From Amblyomma americanum (Eukaryota > Arthropoda > Arachnida > Ixodida > Ixodidae): a stretch of 64,000 nucleotides of DNA. Shown piece after piece: positions 42,799 to 52,559 of the stretch. Each line of letters begins with the position of its first letter. Position 1 is the stretch's first letter. Made by a program: the position numbers and the translations under genes. Under the pieces are notes generated by a model, which was not told the origin of the DNA, searched no databases, and saw nothing but the letters and a program-made list of their open reading frames with translations. The DNA lies in NCBI RefSeq assembly GCF_052857255.1, contig NC_135505.1, positions 23,542,269-23,606,268 on the forward strand, given 5' to 3'.

Positions 42799-43222
42799 GG
42801 TACCGGACCTTTAAACAGGAAATTGTCAAAGAAAATATCTATGATAATTGTAGGGGAAGTTCTTTGTTGTTTGAGGCCAGGACTGGAGTTTTGCGGACTA
42901 AGACGTATAGAGTCAGGTACCAGGAGATAGACACTTTGTGGATTGCGTGCGGAGAGGAGGAGGAAACAGCTGAACACTTGATACTTTTCTGTAAAGGGCT
43001 TCACCCTACAGTGGAAGGCAGCGGGGCTGACTTACCCAAGGCATTGCGGTTTAGGGATAGTGAAGGGAAAGTGGATTTTAAGAGGTTAGAAGTAACCAAG
43101 CGAAGGTTATCTGATTGGTGGCTAAAAGCAAGACAGGAGTAAAATTTCACAAGACATGGCTAGGTGGCTTGAGCCACCGCCCGATGTAAAGGGTTCAGCC
43201 GTATCCATCCATCCATCCATCC
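42799..43222 (+). mobile_element. 5'-truncated LINE (family 3) with 7-bp TSD in the PLE arm
   Basis: Carries only the last ~115 codons of an ORF2 (YRTFKQEIVKENIYDNCRGS, then [33 protein letters not shown]), a short 3' UTR and (ATCC)n. ATATATG at 42792-42798 and 43223-43229 is the target duplication, confirmed by the uninterrupted copy of this site in the other arm near 40806. The sequence is almost the same as the 3' end of the copy at 43365-45513. Confidence 0.88.
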
Positions 43223-43364
43223 ATATATGCAGTGTCTCGATGATTCTTGAATAAAGTTGAAGTTCAGCGCCTGTGACGTCGTCCTCTGTGTTTCTTCTGT
43301 CCCTGTGCTTTAACGCGCTGTCAACAAGAATGAACCAAAACCCGCAGACGACGCTTTTTCGCTG

Positions 43365-43583
43365 GATGGATGGATGGATGGATGGATGGATGGATGGATG
43401 GATGGATGGATGGATGGATGGATGGATGGATGGACGGACGGACGGACGGACGGACGGACGGACGGACGGACGGACGGACGGACGGATGGATGGATGGATG
43501 GATGGATGGATGGATGGATGGATGGATGGATGGATGGATGGATGGATGGATGGATGGATGGATGGATGGATGGATGGATGGAT
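43365..43583. repeat. Compound (GGAT)n/(GGAC)n microsatellite, LINE tail
   Basis: About 219 bases of GGAT units with a central block of GGAC units (43432-43483). It is the expanded (ATCC)n tail of the minus-strand LINE that follows. Confidence 0.95.
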
Positions 43584-43643
43584 ACGGCGGAACCCTTTAC
43601 ATCGGGCGGTGGCTCAAGCCACCTAGCCATGTCTTATGAAATT

Positions 43644-45513
43644 TTACTCCTGTCTTGCTTTTAGCCACCAATCAGATAACCTTCGCTTGGTTACTTCTAA
43701 CCTCTTAAAATCCACTTTCCCTTCACTATCCCTAAACCCCAATGCCTTGGGTAAGTCAGCCCCGCTGCCTTCCACTGTAGGGTGAAGCCCTTTACAGAAA
43801 AGTATCAAGTGTTCAGCTGTTTCCGCCTCCTCTCCGCACGCAATGCACAAAGTGTCTATCTCCTGGTACCTGACTCTATACGTCTTAGTCCGCAAAACTC
43901 CAGTCCTGGCCTCAAACAACAAAGAACTTCCCCTACAATTATCATAGATATTTTCTTTGACAATTTCCTGTTTAAAGGTCCGGTATGTTTCTAGTGCCGA
44001 TTTCGTCAGCATCCCTGTTTTCCACAAAGCTCTCTCTGTTCCTTTAACCTTTTTCTTAACCGATAATTGCTGATTTGCCCCCTTACTGCTGTCCAGATAT
44101 TTGCTTGTCAATTTTCTAGTTCGCTTTCTCTATTTCGTGTCAACATTCTTTATATACAGGTATCTGAAAACTTTCCTAGCCCACCGCTTTTCCTCCATCC
44201 TTCTCAATCGTTCCTCAAATGCTATCTTACTGCTAGCCTCTCTGCTCTCGAAAGACGCCCATCCCATATCACCCTGTACCCCCTGTTTGGTGTATTGCTA
44301 TGTGCTCCCAAAGCTAACCTCCCTACTCCCCGTTGCCTAATTTCCAGCCTTGCTTGAACATCTGGCCTCATACACAGGACCGCATTCCCGAAGGTCAGGC
44401 TAGGGACCATCACCCCTTTCCAGATCCCTCTTACCACCTCATACCTATTGTAATTCCACAGTGCCCTATTTTTCATGACAGCTGCATTCCTACTAGCTTT
44501 ATTTATTACATATTTTTCATGCTCTGTCAGATACTCAACACTGTTATTTATCCACACCCCAAGATACTTGTACTCATTCACTACTTTTAGCACGAACTCC
44601 TGTATTCTATGCTCGCCGCCCTCTTCATTAAATGTCATGACTGCAGATTTTTCCTTACTATACTTGAAGCCTAATCTATCTCCCTCTGTACTGCATATGT
44701 CTAACAACTTCTGCAGCTCTTCCTTGTTGTCAGCCATTATCACTATATCGTCCGCATATATTAGTCCCGGTAATGTCTGTTTAATCAATTCCCCTTGCTT
44801 GAAAAAAGATAGGTTGAAACCTAGTCCGCTCCCCTCTAGCTTGGCCTCCAAACCTTGCAGGTACAACATGAACAACAAAGGGGACAGAGGACATCCTTGT
44901 CTAAGCCCCCGCTGTATCTCTACAGGCCCTGATACATTTTTTTGCAATTTTATGAGCACTATGTTACCTCTATATATATCTTTTAAAAGATTAATTACTC
45001 CATTTTCCACATCCAATGTGCCCAATATGTCCCACAAATGCTCCTGAGTAACGTTGTCATAGGCTCCCCTAATATCCAGAAATGCTAGCAATAAGGGCCT
45101 ATGTTCCTTTTCCGCAATTTCTATACACTGTGTCAATGAAAATAGATTGTCCTCCAACCTCCTTTGTTTCCGGAACCCATTCTGTAGTTCCCCTAACACC
45201 CCCTCGTTCTCCACCCAAGCCTGCAGTCTATCCTTTATAATTTGCATCACCACCCTGTAAACCACAGATGTCACTGTTATGGGGCGATAGTTACTTATGT
45301 CTGCTTTGTCCCCCTTTCCCTTATATATCATGTTCATTCTACTTAATCGCCATTCATCGGGAACTTTCTCATCCACTATCATTTTGTTCACTACCTGTAT
45401 TAATGTTTGCTTGGATTTTGGTCCTAACTTCTTTATCAACATACTCGGGATACCATCTGGTCCTGTTGATGTGCCACTAGGAACCTTCTTCTCTGCCCTT
45501 TCCCACTCTCCTA
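43644..45513 (-). pseudogene. LINE family 3 ORF2 (reverse transcriptase to C terminus), frameshifted
   Basis: The main open part ends at 44222 and starts within the truncated left edge. It reads GPDGIPSMLIKKLG, ISNYRPITVTSVVYRVVMQI, LLAFLDIRGAYDNVTQEH, RGLRQGCPLSPLLFMLYLQG and the catalytic box LIYADDIVIMADN. A frame change near 44222 follows (the intended text continues KIAFEERLRRMEEKRWARK), then a TAG in place of a Trp codon near 44130. The 155-codon C-terminal piece (43644-44111) ends CIACGEEAETAEHLILFC and DWWLKARQE. So there is at least one frameshift and one nonsense change. Confidence 0.85.
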
Positions 45514-47482
45514 AAGGGCGGCAGTGGCGCCATCTGTTTGCGGTAGCGCAAAGCGTCACAAGGCCGTCGAGGAGAGCGTTGCAAGGAGCGCGGGCCGTTT
45601 GAATATGCCGTTCCTGTCGTTTCGTCTTCTTCTACTGAAGCGCTTACAACATTTTCGACTAATTAAGCGGAAAAATATCAGAACAAATGATTTAACGAGG
45701 CTTTACCTTTTAAAGAATATTGTTTGCAATGCTCGCCTCGGCGGCCTTGTCGGGACGGTTTCCACTGCCCAAAACAGATGGCGCCACTGCCGCCCTTCAG
45801 CGAAAAAGCGTCGTCTGCGGGTTTTGGTTGCCGATCTCTACATAGACGATTACGTTCTCGCATCATGCACGGCTCAACTAAGTAAGCACCGTTGTGAAAC
45901 TTGCTACGATACAAAAGTTACCATAATACGCATGCTCTGTGTGCAGTTTCACGGCAAATGAGCCAGCGGTTGAGGCGGAGAAATGTTTTAGTGTTCACGA
46001 TAAAAACGCACAACACTCTACATGGCTTGCACCGACGTCATCAACAGGAATGCTGGGATACGCGGCCGCCATATTCATGACCCACCGCCGCTCCGTGCGC
46101 ACTGGAGTGGTCGCGGTTAGGGTGCCTCGATGCCAGCGCTGCGCCGTAGTCGCGGTAGTGCCAGCTCGTGTTGTTTTCCGCGTGTGCGTAAGCGTTGCAG
46201 TCTCAGCATGGTCAACTGCACCGTTGTGGGCTGCTCCAATCGCAGCGACGTTACAGGGAGAAAGAAAAGGCCAACTAGCGCGAGGTTTTTCTCTCTGCCG
46301 AAAGTGATCGAAAACCAGTGCGAGCGAACCAAGACTCTGAGTGCGAAGCGCCGCAGCTTGTGGTTAGCACGCATAAAACGTGCTAATTTCAACCACGAAA
46401 GCCCCAATGTGCGCGTCTGCGGTGTGCATTTCATAAAAGGTGAGCCCACTGTATGTATCTCCGTTTTATAGAAAAAAAGCCAACACGACTACGTGGAACG
46501 CTTTGAAAACAGTGTGATGACCCCCATAATGCGCAGGTCCACACGGGACGGAGAGGCAAAGAGACACCGTATGGCTCAGTTTAAACAAACAGGTATATTC
46601 AGTAATTACACATGATTAAGATTATACATCAGAGGCTGGGGCGTCCGAGCTTACGTGCCGACGACTTCATGGGGGCGATGGAGTGGCTCCGGAGTTCGGC
46701 TCGAGCGGTTGCTGGCAGAAGCTGCACGCCGTCGGGCTTCGGCGCTGAAGGCCCTCTTGGCGAACGATGTCGTCCTGAGCGTGTATGCAGTAGAATTTCA
46801 ATAGTCGTCCGTTTCTTCGAGGATGGTTCACAAACCCTTCCTCTAGTGTCGTTCGGCTTGGAAGATGAACAGGAGGCGAGCTTGTAGATGATGACAGCAG
46901 AGCATAATTTTACAACATACATATACAGAGAGTTAAACTGGAAAAAAAGCAGAACTGAATTTACAAAAGAACAAACTTTGCACTACTTTACTCATCGACC
47001 GGGCAGGTTAGTGCCTAAGTAGCATCACATTACATGCTAAGCATGGAGCCCCAGCTCAGACTGGACTGGACTGCATCCGTTTACATGCGCTTTTAAGCAC
47101 TTGATTAACAAAGGACTAAGGGCGGTCATTTTCAGTGGCCCGCCCAAGGCATCAATTCTCCAATGAAAAATAACATGCGAGATGGGGACAACCCCTTGGG
47201 TTGGGCTTAGCCTCGAACCCAGATTCTTGTTAACAATACAAACTAAATAAACAACAAAAACGTCACCACTCTCTCTCAAGTGAGAGTATCCACAGGCTCT
47301 CCCTTCGGAGCTAATCCTTGCCTCAGGCATGCATACCGCCACCCACCATCGGTCCGCGTCGTTCGTCAGCCACAGAGGAGGGGCGAAAGCGCCCTCGATG
47401 CTGCCGCGCTACCGACGGCGGGACACAGCTAATAATCATGAAGGGGTTCGTCTGTCGCTCCGGGAAACCAGATTAAGGGTCG

Positions 47483-47668
47483 CCCCTGTTTTCCCACATT
47501 CTTGGCGAGTCTTGCCTGTCCGCCATGACAGGTGTCCGTCACGGCCATCCTGGGAATGCGCTTTTTGTTCACTAGCGCCTGTCTTTCCACATTCTTGGCG
47601 AGTACTGCCTGTCCGCCATGACTTGTGTCCGTCACGGCCCTTCTGGGAATGCGCTTTTGTTCACGAGG
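47483..47668. repeat. 93-bp tandem duplication
   Basis: CCACATTCTTGGCGAG recurs at 47494 and 47587. The copies share GCCTGTCCGCCATGAC and GGGAATGCGCTTTT with a few substitutions. Confidence 0.85.
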
Positions 47669-47963
47669 CACGGCGGGAAGCTGTGGGTGCCTTCCCGGCG
47701 ATAGCCCACGTCGTAAGGGGAAGGAGGGGGGGCTAGGGCTTTTACTTGGGCGCACAAACATACCACCGCATCGTGGTCTCGCCCCCCCCTCACGTGTTGA
47801 GTCAGAGGGAAAGAATGTTGTCTTCGCGGTAGCGCATAGCGTCGGCTGTGGTACGGCGCGCTCTGGATCGCTGACAGTTCCCTTGTCCTGGAATGTGCAC
47901 GGAAGGGCCGCACCTGGAACGGCCACGCAAATTGGGGAGGATAAAGCCTGTTTCCCCGCGGCG

Positions 47964-48072
47964 GCGGCGGCGGGTCCGGTCGTTCTGGTCGTCACTCAAA
48001 GAGCATGGCTGGGTAATTGATGATGCCACTGTCACGGCGGCGGGTCCCTTCGTTCTGGTCGTCACTCAAGGA
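47964..48072. repeat. 70-bp direct duplication
   Basis: CGTTCTGGTCGTCACTCAA with its GGCGGGTCC lead occurs at about 47966 and 48036, separated by 70 bases. Confidence 0.8.
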
Positions 48073-49563
48073 ATGTACCTCGTAGCACACACAAGGAATG
48101 TCACAACAGCTTTACGTCCGCAGGAGAACCGTCCAACCTTTTCGACGAGACAAATCCAGACTGGGCCCCGTCTCTCAGTCTCGGCCACGGGACCAGGCAT
48201 GCTGATTCCGCGCGGCACGATCGCACAGCAAAAAGACTCGCTCACAAGCGACGAGCCGATGTTGAAGCGACAGCAGTGGCATCGGAGGCGTCGCCGCGTG
48301 CCTGTCCCGATTCCCCACAGCCACCGCAAGCCGAGGAAGTCAGCCCCGATGAAAATGAGACAGGTCAGTAGGCATTTTTTTTTTCATAGTAATGCATGGT
48401 CATTTGTTTTTGCTTACGATGCATTCCAAGGCCTTTGGTGCGTCGGTCCGCTTACCTAGTGCTTGTGATGCCTAGCCAGCATGCAGTTTCGCTGGCTGCC
48501 GCTCTAGTTTACGAGCTTATAAACTTTTTTTTTATACAGGAATCGCTGTTCAAACCGACATGACCATGCAAGACATACAGGCACTGGAGCAGCATTCTGT
48601 AGTGCTGAATGAACATCTGTACACATTGCAGAAAGAGAAAAAGCAGCTCGAGGTGACTGAAGACTCACTGAAAAGTTGTGAAGCAAAGGTGCGACTGTAC
48701 ACTGGGATGCCAAACTTTGCTGTTTTATTTGCTGTGTTCGAAGCACTAGCAAGCTTCATTTCACACAATGTCAACAATAAGCTCACAAAATTTCAAGAAT
48801 TCGTTCTGTTCATGATGAAGCTAAAAGTAAATCTGCAAAACGCTGACCTTGCATTTCGGTTCAATATTTCAGAGGCTACAGTATCGCGCATTTTCGACAA
48901 GTGGCTGCACGTGGCGTATTGCAGACTTAAAGATGAAATAATCTGGCCCACACGAGATGCTTTGTAAAAGACAATGCCACAGGCATTCTACGACTCGTTT
49001 GGTGCGAATGTAGCAGTCATCATCGATTGCTTCGAAATCAAGATAGAAAGGCCATCATCGTATCTTCCAAGATGTGAAACATGGTCCCAGTATAAAGGTA
49101 GCAATACAGCCAAGTTCCTGATTGGGATTGCTCCACAAGGTGTTGTTACATATATATCCGAAGGCTGGGGAGGCAGGGCAAGTGACAAACATATCACCGA
49201 ACACTGTGGGTTTTTGGACAACTTGGTGCCTGGAGACGTTGTACTCGCAGACAGGGGTTTCACCATCAGCGAAAGCGTTGGTTTCTACTGTGCAAAGCTT
49301 CACGTGCCAGCGTTTACCAGGGGAAAGAAACAACTTTCAGCAGAAGATGTGCAGAGCACAAGAAAGCTCGCAAACGTGCGAATACACGTGGAAAGAGTAA
49401 TTGGACTCATTAGGAATAAGTTTATTTTTCTGAAGTCTGTCGTGCCAATCGATTACGTTGTGCGCCGGCCAGGAGATGAAGTCGCACCACTCGACAAAAT
49501 TGTAACTGTGTGTTGTGTGCTATCTAACTTGTGTGCATCAATTGTTGCTGCACCAAAGGACGC

Positions 49564-49703
49564 CACTGGACAGCAGGCTTCAGCCTCAGTGGATGAGTGA
49601 TTGTGAATCCTGCTTCAGCATGTCTGAATAAAGCACTGGACAGCAGGCTTCGGCCTCAGTGGATAAGTGATTGTGAGTCCTGCTCCTGCATGTCTGAATA
49701 AAG
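49564..49703 (+). repeat. 70-bp tandem duplication spanning the transposase stop and poly(A) signal
   Basis: CACTGGACAGCAGGCTTC recurs at 49564 and 49634, and each unit ends with GAATAAAG. The unit therefore duplicates the end of the coding region and the polyadenylation signal (AATAAA near 49627 and 49697). Confidence 0.85.
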
Positions 49704-49846
49704 CAAACTCAGAATCTGCTGACGGCATTGTCATTTCTCAACGCCAGATTTCAGCGTGTCCCATATGGGCCACGTGTGTTCCAGCCTCAAGACGCACTTC
49801 CAAGGTTGAAACATGAGGCAGCTGTCCAAGTTGTGTTACAGGTTGC

Positions 49847-52193
49847 TTAGCCTTTGGGTCCTTTGCACTCTGGACAAAACCACAGTGTAGTTTTTGGTGC
49901 TCGCTTGAGTGCCACGCATGAAAAGTGGAACCATTTGTAGTGGCAGGATGCGTTGTCGCAAGCAACCATCTTTCCAGTTTCTGGTCCACGGCAAAAACAG
50001 TAGACATCACTGGGAGAGTTTACCACTGGACCAGCATGCTGCCTGGTGAAGTAGGTGCTGAAAAGCTCGGGCAGGATTGCATGAATGAAGAATTTTCTTC
50101 CAGCAGCCAGAATTTCCTCACAAAAGTGCCTGTCTTTCTGTATTCTCTCCACGTGCAACAAATTAGGTGTCCACACCACGAAGTCGCACCACTGAACATC
50201 ACATACAGCCATTTGTGTCTGCACTTGGTAGAAATATCCGTGTTGTCGCCGTAGCTGGACTACACCATTGACAGTTTCCAGGCAGGAACCTGCAGTAGCC
50301 ATCTCTGTAACGTCCTTCACTTCCCTGAGCGAAAATGGGCACTTAAGTTCAACAACACCCTTCCCACAGCATGCGCAACAAACAAGACCGTCTGGTGTTG
50401 CTCCAACAAACGGATATCTTGTACTCAGGTGCAGCCCCGACTTGGAGCACTTGAACATGTCGTGCTTCTCGGCTTCACTGGTTTGGTATGCCCTGAAGGC
50501 ACGGGGCTCATTTTTCACTCCCCATGTGATGGCAGGCGTCTTCAGCGACTGCTTTTCAGGATAGCATATCAGTTTCAGCAGTGATATGCTAGGGTTATCA
50601 ATGCTTGTGTGGCACACCCTTTTCATTACAGAAGCAGTCACCCTGCCCGCTCGGTACAAAAACCAATTAGACGAGCTGCTCTGTTGCCTTGTCAAAGCTT
50701 CAACGGCCTTTACGGTCTCTTCACTTATAATTATTGATGGCATGACATCATTGGCTTTCTTAACCAAAACATCCAAATCATGCGCCAACATTTCTTCGGA
50801 GTAGAGGTTTCTCAAACGGGCATCATGCATCGGTACAGGATTTTGAAAGTGTCCATCATATCCGGGGAGGACTGAAAAAATTGAAGGAGCAATGCCGGCA
50901 TCCTGAATTGAGCCGTAAAGCTTGGTACGCTCCTGCTCTGAAAGTGGCGGGACATGAGCCCGCTCCTTGACTGGACCTGCCTCAAAGGAATTGCTATCAA
51001 GCTGCCGCTTTTTCCCTTTAGATGATGTGAAGTTTATGTCCTTGAGTCGCTTATATTGTACTTTTTCGACATAAGCGGGCAGCCACATATTATCCTTCTG
51101 GGTGCAACCTCTTGACTTCATCGTTTTGATGCCGGTCTCAACTGCAAACAAACAGGCTCGAACATGGGAGCATGCTTCCCCTGCTCCAGCCATACATGTG
51201 CAGTGCGCAGTGATCACAGCGCCATCCTTCTTGCACAAAATCCCCACTTGGAGAGGTTTGTGCCCCAGCCTCTGTGAGTGGTTCACCTGCGAAGACAACT
51301 AGAAAAAACGTCGGCTTTACTGACCTATCGTTTCAAAATTGCTGCGGTTCAGTTGCGCTTTGCCTAGGGATGTCGTCTTAGAACAAAACATTTGAGACGT
51401 TTTTTTTTTCAGAGTTGCGGTGCACGAACTTGTCTGTCTGAACCTGCTCATTTGCAATGCCATTCAGACTGTGCAAAATAAAAACAAAGGCACATAATGG
51501 GAGCTGCAACTCGGTTCTTTTAATCTGTGGGAGACTGCGCTGCCCAGCTCGGACTTGGCTGTTCAACGCCGGGTCCTCGAGCGAGCCACCGAGGTCATCA
51601 CGAAGCAAAGTATTCTGATCACCTAGATTTGACCTCAAGTTCCGTTTTTCTGTTTGTTTTTTGGAACCGATAAGGTTTTTCCGCCTCCTTTCACGCTTTG
51701 CGGGCACTTCACGTGCTCGCGTACATATATACATAACCGAATGTCGCGCTTCAGATGCGCCGCACAGAGCGCTTAGCGCAAACGGCGTACGGACCATTCG
51801 TCACAGCTTTGCTCATACAGATTAACAAGGTTTGCAATCATCAAATGGATTCGTAATGCTTACCTCGCCGAGCAGGACAACTTTGCCGTCCTGTAATTCC
51901 TTGGCAGAAGGGTGCTTCACCCAGCCGCTTGTAAAATAATTGTGGGACTCCAAAGCTTTGTACGCTTTCATGTTTTCCAAAGTCACAAAGTTCGCGGAAA
52001 ACACAAGATACGTGACGATGTCGCCGTGCGAAATCTCGGGGAAGCCACTCACATCGGCACTTGTGTCCTATCCGGGCCGCAGCGTGTATGGATCGATATC
52101 ATCGCACAGTTTCAACTTGTCTTCGTAACGAAGGCGAATACTGCCGATGAGTTCAGAGTAATAAGCCGCGTTTAAAGGTTCATGCGGCGCCAT
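49847..52193 (-). pseudogene. SWIM - YqaJ nuclease - PHD protein, two exons, one nonsense codon
   Basis: Second gene of the transposon. Predicted exon 1 is 52193-51864 (ATG of MAPHEP) and exon 2 is 51286-49847. A donor GAG/GTAAGC and acceptor TTCGCAG/GTG join in phase 0 to 589 codons before the stop. Exon 1 encodes a region ending DGKVVLLGE. Exon 2 begins VNHSQRLGHKPLQVG, then a SWIM zinc motif (CTCMAGAGEACSH), then a YqaJ-type PD-(D/E)XK nuclease: RAGRVTASVMKRVCH, WGVKNEPRAFRAY, GATPDGL and GVVELKCPFS. The C terminus is a PHD finger (CFCRG...CDNASCHYKWFHFSC...WFCPEC). A TAG at 52070-52068 interrupts codon 42; initiation downstream or loss of function are both possible. Its role in transposition is not known to me. 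Confidence 0.85.
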
Positions 52194-52356
52194 AGCAGGC
52201 ACAAATCGAATGAAGAAGAGCTGTGAACGGTGCCGGTGCCACGAATTTGAAAGCATCCGCGGCAGCACAGCACTGAACGAAGAGTGAGCGATTGGGTCAC
52301 AAGCATGGTCGCCGGGTCAACGAGCAGGCGGATGTGACGTCACGTGCAAGCCATGT

Positions 52357-52555
52357 GTACTTCCAGGTGACTTAACTAAACGAATCCCGGAGTCGGTATC
52401 GCTATAGCTCTGCGCTGATGAATATAGTGTCTTTAAAAAGTCAATTGTGTCAGAGGTCACGAACAAATGCAAAATGCCATAATGAAAGTAGAACAGAAGT
52501 GCGAAATACCAGGCATGAATTGAGATGTTCGAAAAACTGCAGCGTTAAAAATCAG
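52357..52555. other. Short unassigned flank of the transposon
   Basis: No feature recognised. Confidence 0.4.
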
Positions 52556-52559
52556 AGGG

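Larger units (their letters stand above)
40658..43344. mobile_element. Penelope-like element with inverted arms and 11-bp TSD
   Basis: The insert 40669-43333 is flanked by ACCAAAACCCG (40658-40668 and 43334-43344). Its ends are inverted copies of a PLE 3' region, matching over ~470 bases on the left (40699-41170) and on the right from 42410 onward. They include ATTCTTGTTGACAGCGCG, its complement, and an outward AATAAAGTTGAAGTTC. GGGCTAGTTGGT (40685-40696) lies near the left end. In the middle an endonuclease half (minus) and a reverse transcriptase half (plus) face away from each other. A LINE 3' end interrupts the right arm at 42799-43222. Confidence 0.85.
43365..45513 (-). mobile_element. 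LINE family 3, 5'-truncated copy
   Basis: Minus-strand LINE holding the RT and C-terminal part of ORF2, a 3' UTR and an (ATCC)n tail. It breaks the foldback arm exactly between CGCTG and AAGGGCGG, and no TSD is visible there. I cannot assign its clade; RNase H is absent between RT and the C-terminal zinc cluster. Confidence 0.85.
40466..46016. mobile_element. Long-arm foldback element, expanded by two nested retroelements
   Basis: The right arm (45770-46016) is the inverted match of a left arm that is now in three pieces: 40466-40668, 43345-43364 and 45514-45541. Matching text includes CCGATCTCTAC/GTAGAGATCGG, CGTCGTCTGCGGG/CCCGCAGACGACG and GGCGCCACTGCCGCCC/GGGCGGCAGTGGCGCC. Without the insertions the element would be about 0.73 kb: two ~250-base arms around a 228-base loop (45542-45769). 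A PLE sits at 40669-43333 and a LINE at 43365-45513. No coding region of its own is seen. Confidence 0.75.
46513..48105. mobile_element. LTR-like insertion in transposase intron 1
   Basis: Ends TGTGATGAC (46513) and GTCACA (48105) form TG...CA with partly inverted termini, flanked by ACAG at 46509-46512 and 48106-48109. Removing it leaves an intron of about 90 bases, close in scale to intron 2 (176 bases), which supports a later insertion. No pol-like frame is present, so it may be a solo LTR or a non-autonomous element. It contains two internal tandem duplications. Confidence 0.5.
46208..49600 (+). pseudogene. THAP-HTH-DDE transposase, three exons, one nonsense codon
   Basis: Would cut and move the element in the nucleus. 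Predicted exons 46208-46439, 48124-48363 and 48540-49600 join in frame (donors AAG/GTGAGC and CAG/GTCAGT; acceptors CCGCAG/GA and ATACAG/GA), giving 511 codons including the final stop. Residues 1-77: THAP zinc finger, Cys4, Cys9, Cys71, His74, with FFSLPK and LWLARIKR. Residues ~78-160: Ser/Pro/Ala-rich linker from exon 2 (TNPDWAPSLSLGH). Residues ~180-200 may be a short coiled coil. Residues ~237-285: helix-turn-helix (KFQEFVLFMMK...EATVSRIFDKW). DDE domain: IIDCFE (~319), LADRGF (~393), [13 protein letters not shown] (~440), all acidic residues present. A TAA at 48965-48967 replaces codon 300, between HTH and DDE, in an otherwise clean frame. Confidence 0.88.
46020..52356. mobile_element. 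ISL2EU-like DNA transposon with two convergent genes
   Basis: Terminal inverted repeats ACATGGCTTGCAC (46020-46032) and GTGCAAGCCATGT (52344-52356) are perfect over 13 bp, with related GACGTCA just inside both. Between them are a THAP-DDE transposase gene (plus) and a YqaJ-nuclease gene (minus) whose 3' ends face each other. From memory, this pairing of a THAP-bearing IS5/Harbinger-like transposase with a YqaJ protein defines the ISL2EU group. Removing the 1.6-kb LTR-like insertion leaves about 4.7 kb. The TSD is unresolved. Both genes carry a single nonsense codon. Confidence 0.85.

Noticed and set aside
43273..43664. Several overlapping open frames on both strands over the GGAT/GGAC block
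   Set aside because: Periodic peptides from a tetranucleotide repeat; stops are absent only because of the repeat.
44475..45047. 190-codon plus-strand frame
   Set aside because: Antisense of the LINE family 3 reverse transcriptase.
47329..48065. Large frames on both strands inside the transposase intron
   Set aside because: They lie in GC-rich duplicated LTR-like DNA, overlap each other on both strands and show no protein motif.
46020..52356. THAP and PHD proteins as host chromatin genes
   Set aside because: DDE transposase, YqaJ partner, inverted repeats and nonsense codons identify them as transposon genes.
52344..52366. ISL2EU target site duplication
   Set aside because: The two bases outside the 13-bp repeats (CT at left, GT at right) do not match in any alignment I tried, so none is claimed.
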